Source: Streptosporangium sp. NBC_01756 (GTDB lineage: Bacteria; Actinomycetota; Actinomycetes; Streptosporangiales; Streptosporangiaceae). Taken from it: DNA of 64,000 nt. The stretch spans positions 2,108,001 through 2,172,000 of the forward strand of contig NZ_CP109130.1 of assembly GCF_035917975.1 (NCBI RefSeq). Reading direction: 5' to 3'. A program made the translations under genes and the position numbers. Shown here piece after piece: positions 60,349 through 64,000 of this stretch. How positions within the stretch are numbered: position 1 is the stretch's first letter; every line of letters begins with the position of its first letter. The notes beneath the pieces were generated by a model. It searched no databases. It was not told the DNA's origin and saw only the letters and a list, made by a program, of their open reading frames with translations.

Positions 60349-61443
60349 ATGACCACGCAGACCCCCTCCGGGTGGTATCCCGACCCCTACGGTTCACCCC
60401 AGTTGCGATGGTGGGACGGCAACCAGTGGACCGACGCCACCCACCCGGCGGACGTGACTGCCGAGCAGGCCCTACCTCAGGCTCGGCAGACCGGGCCGTC
60501 ACCCCAGCCCGCGCCCCCGCCCGCAGGAGCCCCCGGTGCCACCGGGCCGTGGAGCCGGCCCGTTCCCCCGGCCCAGGGCCCGGGGACGGGCCCGCACTGG
60601 GCCGCCGGCCCGCCCAGCGGGGCGACGATGCAGATGCCCGCCGAGGGGTACGGCCTCCCCACCGGCCCCCCGCCCGGCAAGAACAGCCCGTGGCCGTGGA
60701 TCCTGGGCGGCGGCGCGGCGGTGATCGTGATCGTCGGGATCGTGATCGCCGCGATGTTCCTGATCGATCCCGACGGCAGGCCGGTCGCGAGCGACCCCAG
60801 CCCCGTTCCGACGGTGACCACGCAGGATCCGACCTTCGAACCGACCCCCGAGCCGTCGGCCCCGCCGTCCGACGAGCCGGACAGCCGCACCACCGACCTG
60901 CCACAGCCGCAGGGCGGGCGCCTGAAGGACCCGGTGACCGGCCTGTCCTTCGCGTTCCCCGGTCCCCCCTGGAAGGTTCCGCCCGGGGTCGGCGGCGGTG
61001 TGCTCGACTTCACCTGGTCCAGCGCGGCCGTGGCGGTCTCCCAGGAGGACTACGACGGCCAGGGCAACGACTGGGTCGGCAACATCTTCGCCGGAGAGCT
61101 CCCCGACAGGTTCGGCTACAACGGGGTCGCCACCATGCAGAAGACCGCCGCCTCGCTGCTGCTCGCGACCGAGGAGAACTTCTACAGCCCCGGGCACGGG
61201 CGGAAGGTCGTGAGGAACAAGGCCGTCAAGGTGAGCGGCAAGGACGCCTGGGTGCTCATGTTCGATCTGGACTTCTCCAAGGAGTCCGCGGCCAAAAACT
61301 GGAAGTGGAAGAAGGAACGGGGCGCCTTCGTGATCGTGGACCGGGGAGAGGGCGCACGTCCGGCACTGGTTTACGTGTCCGTGCCCGACAATCTGGACGT
61401 CTCGGTGGCCAATCGAGTCGTCGACTCGCTCAAGCTCTCCTGA
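60349..61443 (+). CDS. DUF2510-domain membrane protein
   Basis: 364 residues from ATG 60349 (an ATG-like start at 60313 would add 12). The DUF2510 module is [20 protein letters not shown] at the N-terminus, a short Trp-rich cytosolic domain. A Pro/Gly-rich linker, one membrane helix (about 118-140, [15 protein letters not shown]) and an extracytoplasmic domain starting [20 protein letters not shown] follow. DUF2510 proteins are common in actinomycete envelope signalling but not characterised. It follows the kinase/pseudokinase pair. Confidence 0.82.
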   Translation: MTTQTPSGWYPDPYGSPQLRWWDGNQWTDATHPADVTAEQALPQARQTGPSPQPAPPPAGAPGATGPWSRPVPPAQGPGTGPHWAAGPPSGATMQMPAEGYGLPTGPPPGKNSPWPWILGGGAAVIVIVGIVIAAMFLIDPDGRPVASDPSPVPTVTTQDPTFEPTPEPSAPPSDEPDSRTTDLPQPQGGRLKDPVTGLSFAFPGPPWKVPPGVGGGVLDFTWSSAAVAVSQEDYDGQGNDWVGNIFAGELPDRFGYNGVATMQKTAASLLLATEENFYSPGHGRKVVRNKAVKVSGKDAWVLMFDLDFSKESAAKNWKWKKERGAFVIVDRGEGARPALVYVSVPDNLDVSVANRVVDSLKLS

Positions 61444-61465
61444 AGGGAGGACTACCCTGAAGGCT

Positions 61466-62068
61466 ATGAGTGACCTGCTGGTCTGGATCGACTGTGAGAT
61501 GACCGGGCTCGACCTCGGCCGCGACGCGCTCGTCGAGGTGGCCTGCGTGGTCACCGACGGCGAGCTGAACCAGCTCGACAAGGGTGTGGACGTGGTCATC
61601 AAGCCACCGCCCGAGGCGCTGGAGCAGATGTCGGAGGTGGTCAGGGAGATGCACACCGCCTCCGGGCTGCTCGACGTGCTGGGCGGCGGCGTCACGCTGG
61701 CCGAGGCCGAGACCCTCGTGCTCGACTACATCAGAAGCCACATCCGGGAGCCGAAGAAGGCACCGCTGTGCGGCAACTCCATCTCCACCGACCGGTCGTT
61801 CATCTCGCGTGACATGCCGGCCGTGGACACGTTCCTGCACTACCGGATGATCGACGTGTCCTCGGTGAAGGAACTCGCCCGCCGGTGGTATCCACGGGTC
61901 TACTTCGCCTCGCCCGAGAAGCAGGGCGGCCACCGGGCGCTGGCCGACATCGTCGAGAGCATCCGCGAGCTGCGCTACTACCGCGCGGCGGTCTTCGTGG
62001 CCCAGCCGGGGCCCGACTCGGCCACCGCCCGTGAACTGGCCGAAGGCGTCTCCACCCCGGCGTCCTGA
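61466..62068 (+). CDS. orn: Oligoribonuclease
   Basis: 200 residues. DEDDh 3'-5' exonuclease: [10 protein letters not shown] (first Asp/Glu), [12 protein letters not shown] (Asp), and [11 protein letters not shown] (His and last Asp). It degrades 2-5-nt RNA and pGpG to mononucleotides in the cytoplasm. GAAGGGAGG lies about 20 nt upstream and AAGG closer to the ATG. The C-terminus has a short actinomycete extension. Position just before tRNA-His is conserved in many actinomycetes. Confidence 0.96.
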   Translation: MSDLLVWIDCEMTGLDLGRDALVEVACVVTDGELNQLDKGVDVVIKPPPEALEQMSEVVREMHTASGLLDVLGGGVTLAEAETLVLDYIRSHIREPKKAPLCGNSISTDRSFISRDMPAVDTFLHYRMIDVSSVKELARRWYPRVYFASPEKQGGHRALADIVESIRELRYYRAAVFVAQPGPDSATARELAEGVSTPAS

Positions 62069-62111
62069 GACCACGCCGAAAACCGAGTACGAACCGACTC
62101 CCGGAAACCGC

Positions 62112-62117
62112 TATACT
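62112..62117 (+). promoter_or_regulatory. -10 element of the tRNA-His promoter
   Basis: TATACT lies 28-33 bp upstream of the tRNA. No convincing -35 hexamer is seen at the usual spacing. Confidence 0.5.
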
Positions 62118-62144
62118 TTTCCATGTGCTGCTGCGGCGGACATG

Positions 62145-62220
62145 GTGGGCGTAGCTCAGTTGGCAGAGCGCTAGGTTGTGATCCTAGATGCCGGGGGTTC
62201 AAGTCCCCTCGCTCACCCCA
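62145..62220 (+). tRNA. tRNA-His (GTG)
   Basis: 76 nt including an encoded CCA. Acceptor arms GTGGGCG and CGCTCAC pair with one G-U. The anticodon stem CTAGG/CCTAG encloses TTGTGAT with anticodon GTG (62178-62180). T-loop GTTCAAG is canonical. Discriminator C73 and a G immediately 5' (62144) give the G-1:C73 identity pair of histidine tRNA. Confidence 0.97.
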
Positions 62221-62222
62221 GA

Positions 62223-62254
62223 AGAGGGGCCGGTCCTACGGGACCGGCCCTTCT
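62223..62254 (+). terminator. Rho-independent terminator of tRNA-His
   Basis: GGGCCGGTCC (62227-62236) and GGACCGGCCC (62241-62250) enclose TACG; four outer pairs extend the stem and TGTTTTCTC follows, a real U-tract. Confidence 0.88.
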
Positions 62255-62377
62255 GTTTTCTCATCACTTCCGACTTATCCACCAAAAGTGGATATTGCGA
62301 GTTATGCTCGCTGCTATCGCTACGCCGTAAGTCCGGGGGTTTCGGCGACCTGACTGTGTTGCAGCCACGGAGGCCGG

Positions 62378-62632
62378 ATGAGAGTCGACAACGCCCCCTT
62401 CGACGCGGAGCCCAGGGTCGAGACGGGCCTGAGCAGGCGGGAGGCCGAGGTCATGGAGCTGATCGCCACTGGCCGCTCCAACGGGCAGATCGCCCAGCAC
62501 CTGTTCCTCAGCGAGAAGACCGTGAAGAACCACGTGAACCGGATCTACGCCAAACTCGGCGTGGACTCTCGGGTCGACGCGATCGGACTCTGGCAGCGCC
62601 GAGCCGGCCGTGAGGACCCTTCGCGGCTCTGA
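62378..62632 (+). CDS. Minimal LuxR-type helix-turn-helix protein
   Basis: 84 residues from ATG 62378 with GGAGG upstream. Nearly all of it is the GerE/LuxR HTH ([20 protein letters not shown] through [19 protein letters not shown]). No receiver or ligand domain is present. Stand-alone LuxR HTH proteins of this size occur in actinomycetes as small regulators. It lies between tRNA-His and the convergent lat gene. The target is unknown. Confidence 0.85.
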   Translation: MRVDNAPFDAEPRVETGLSRREAEVMELIATGRSNGQIAQHLFLSEKTVKNHVNRIYAKLGVDSRVDAIGLWQRRAGREDPSRL

Positions 62633-62690
62633 AGCCGGACGGTCTCCCGTCCTCGGAGGCCCGGCCACCCGCTCCGGAGAAAACACGGCG

Positions 62691-63992
62691 TCAGGCGGAG
62701 ATCCGCAGATCCCGGGAGGCCTCCAGGGCACGGCCGATGGCGTCCGCGCCCTCCTGCAACTCCTCGGAGGTGACCGAGAGCGCGGGGCGCAGCCGTACCG
62801 ACCGTTCGCCGCAGGGCAGCACGAGCACGCCCTCGTCGTGCATGAGCCGGGCCACCACGCGGTCGCGTTCGACCGGATCCGCCAGGTCGAACGCGCACAT
62901 GAAGCCACGCCCCCGGGCGTTCTGCACCGTTTCCGGGAACCGGGCCTGGATCTCCAGCAGCGCGGTGAGCAGCTCGTGACCGAGCTTCCGGGCACGCGGG
63001 ATCAGGCCGTCGCGCTCCACGATCTCCATGATCCGCCGGGAACGGACCATGTCGACCAGCCCGCCGCCCCAGGTGGAGTTGATCCGGCCGCTGATCTGGA
63101 ACACGTTGTCGGCGATCAGGTCCACCCTCCGGCCCGCCATGATCCCGCCGACCTGCACCTTCTTCGCGAAGGCCACGACATCCGGGCGGAGGCCGAGCTG
63201 CTGGTAGGCCCAGGGGGTGCCCGTGGTCCCGGCGCCGGTCTGCACCTCGTCCATGACGAACAGCGCGTCGTGCTCGTGACAGAGCGCCTCCATGGCCTGC
63301 AGGAACTCGGCACGCATGTGGTTGTCGCCCCCCTCCCCCTGGATGGGCTCGGCGATGAAGCAGGCGATGTCGTGCGGATGGCGCTCGAAGGCCGCTCTCG
63401 CCTGGGCCAGCGCCCGCTCCTCGGCCGCCTCGACGTCGCCGAAGTGGATGGCCGGCACCTCGATCCGCGGCCAGCCGAACGTCGGGAAACGGTCGGTCTT
63501 GACCGGGTCGGTGTTGGTCAGTGAGAGGGTGTAGCCGCTGCGGCCGTGGAAGGCACGGGTGAGGTGGAGCACCTTGGTGCCAAGCTCCGGGGAGCGGCCG
63601 TGCGCCTCGTTGTGCCGGCTCTTCCAGTCGAAGGCGCACTTCAGCGCGTTCTCGACGGCCAGCGCGCCGCCCTCCACGAAGAACAGGTGCGGCAGCTCGG
63701 GGTCGCCGAGGACCCGGCTGAACGTCTCGACGAAGTCAGCGAGGTGGGCGGTGTAGAGGTCGGAGTTGGCAGGCTTGTTCGCGGCGACCCGGCCGAGCAC
63801 GGCCAGGAAGTCAGGCTCGTCGTCGAACGGGTTCACGCCGAGCGGCGCCGACGCGAAGAAGGTGTAGAAGTCCAGGTAGCTCCGGCCGGTGCGGGAGTCG
63901 ACGAGCCGGGAACCCCGGCTCCGTTCGAGGTCCAGCACCAGCCGGTAGCCGTCGACGAGTAGGTGACGGGTAAGGCGGCCGTGCACGTCCAT
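62691..63992 (-). CDS. lat: L-lysine 6-transaminase (lysine epsilon-aminotransferase)
   Basis: 433 residues. Class-III PLP aminotransferase: FYTFFASAPLGVNPFDDEPD (Lat-specific N-terminus), FFVEGGALAVENALKCAFDW, AEPIQGEGGDNHMRAEFLQA, DEVQTGAGTTG and the PLP Lys in VVAFAKKVQVGG. It converts lysine and 2-oxoglutarate to piperideine-6-carboxylate and glutamate, a route to alpha-aminoadipate in beta-lactam producers and to lysine breakdown or persistence in others. GAGGGGAC precedes the ATG. No beta-lactam genes are visible in the window. Confidence 0.93.
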   Translation of the reverse strand: MDVHGRLTRHLLVDGYRLVLDLERSRGSRLVDSRTGRSYLDFYTFFASAPLGVNPFDDEPDFLAVLGRVAANKPANSDLYTAHLADFVETFSRVLGDPELPHLFFVEGGALAVENALKCAFDWKSRHNEAHGRSPELGTKVLHLTRAFHGRSGYTLSLTNTDPVKTDRFPTFGWPRIEVPAIHFGDVEAAEERALAQARAAFERHPHDIACFIAEPIQGEGGDNHMRAEFLQAMEALCHEHDALFVMDEVQTGAGTTGTPWAYQQLGLRPDVVAFAKKVQVGGIMAGRRVDLIADNVFQISGRINSTWGGGLVDMVRSRRIMEIVERDGLIPRARKLGHELLTALLEIQARFPETVQNARGRGFMCAFDLADPVERDRVVARLMHDEGVLVLPCGERSVRLRPALSVTSEELQEGADAIGRALEASRDLRISA

Positions 63993-64000
63993 GTCCCCTC

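Overview
The window is 64 kb of very GC-rich DNA with frequent GTG and TTG starts, overlapping ATGA/GTGA gene junctions, several ECF sigma factors, a SARP-type regulator, a membrane-tethered Ser/Thr kinase and a lysine 6-aminotransferase. This points to an actinomycete chromosome, most likely Streptosporangiales (Streptosporangium/Nonomuraea-like). The placement is inferred from gene content and composition, not from a marker gene. No rRNA, CRISPR array, intact insertion sequence or replication origin was seen.

Region 1 (1-7.3 kb) is a rhamnoside-uptake operon: a LacI repressor, then a sugar-binding lipoprotein, two permeases and a GH78 alpha-L-rhamnosidase. A perfect 22-bp palindrome and facing promoter-like hexamers lie between the repressor and the operon. 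No ABC ATPase is encoded. Region 2 (7.5-14.1 kb) holds two ECF sigma factor/membrane-partner pairs on either side of a large secreted subtilase. Region 3 (14.1-20 kb) is a gene-decay zone. It has a vapBC-like pair whose toxin is frameshifted, a DUF2625-like remnant, a PIN-toxin tail, an alpha/beta-hydrolase tail and three copies of a dispersed repeat. Intact genes sit among these: a two-component system, a DUF2306 membrane protein, a secreted protein and a STAS protein.

Region 4 (20-34.6 kb) carries housekeeping and accessory genes: an APC permease, a small lipoprotein, a GT4/PIG-L deacetylase/UPF0104-like set, an AfsR/SARP regulator, a DedA-like protein behind a putative iron box, an S11 D,D-carboxypeptidase, an AlkZ-like winged-helix protein with its own palindrome, and a TrmH/SpoU methylase with a DUF4184 protein.

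Region 5 (34.9-53.4 kb) is the most distinctive part. A binding-protein/vWA fusion and an ECF sigma factor physically fused to a zinc-finger-like segment, a transmembrane helix and an extracytoplasmic tail precede a surface-polysaccharide cluster of about 15 kb. The cluster contains three stand-alone or fused GT2 domains plus a DPM-like GT2, two paralogous Acetyltransf_6 (GNAT) proteins, a NodB deacetylase, a flippase with an extra C-terminal membrane domain, a DegT-like aminotransferase, a membrane-anchored GH26-like hydrolase and a degenerate GT2 fused to a polytopic membrane domain. Two small, apparently paralogous membrane proteins mark its first and last genes.

Region 6 (53.5-64 kb) contains an APH-like phosphotransferase, a MocR/PdxR regulator divergent from a pyridoxamine-oxidase-family gene with a 14-bp inverted repeat between them, and a signalling group: a Ser/Thr kinase with extracellular 24-residue repeats, a membrane pseudokinase and a DUF2510 protein. 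Oligoribonuclease, tRNA-His, a minimal LuxR HTH protein and lysine 6-aminotransferase follow.
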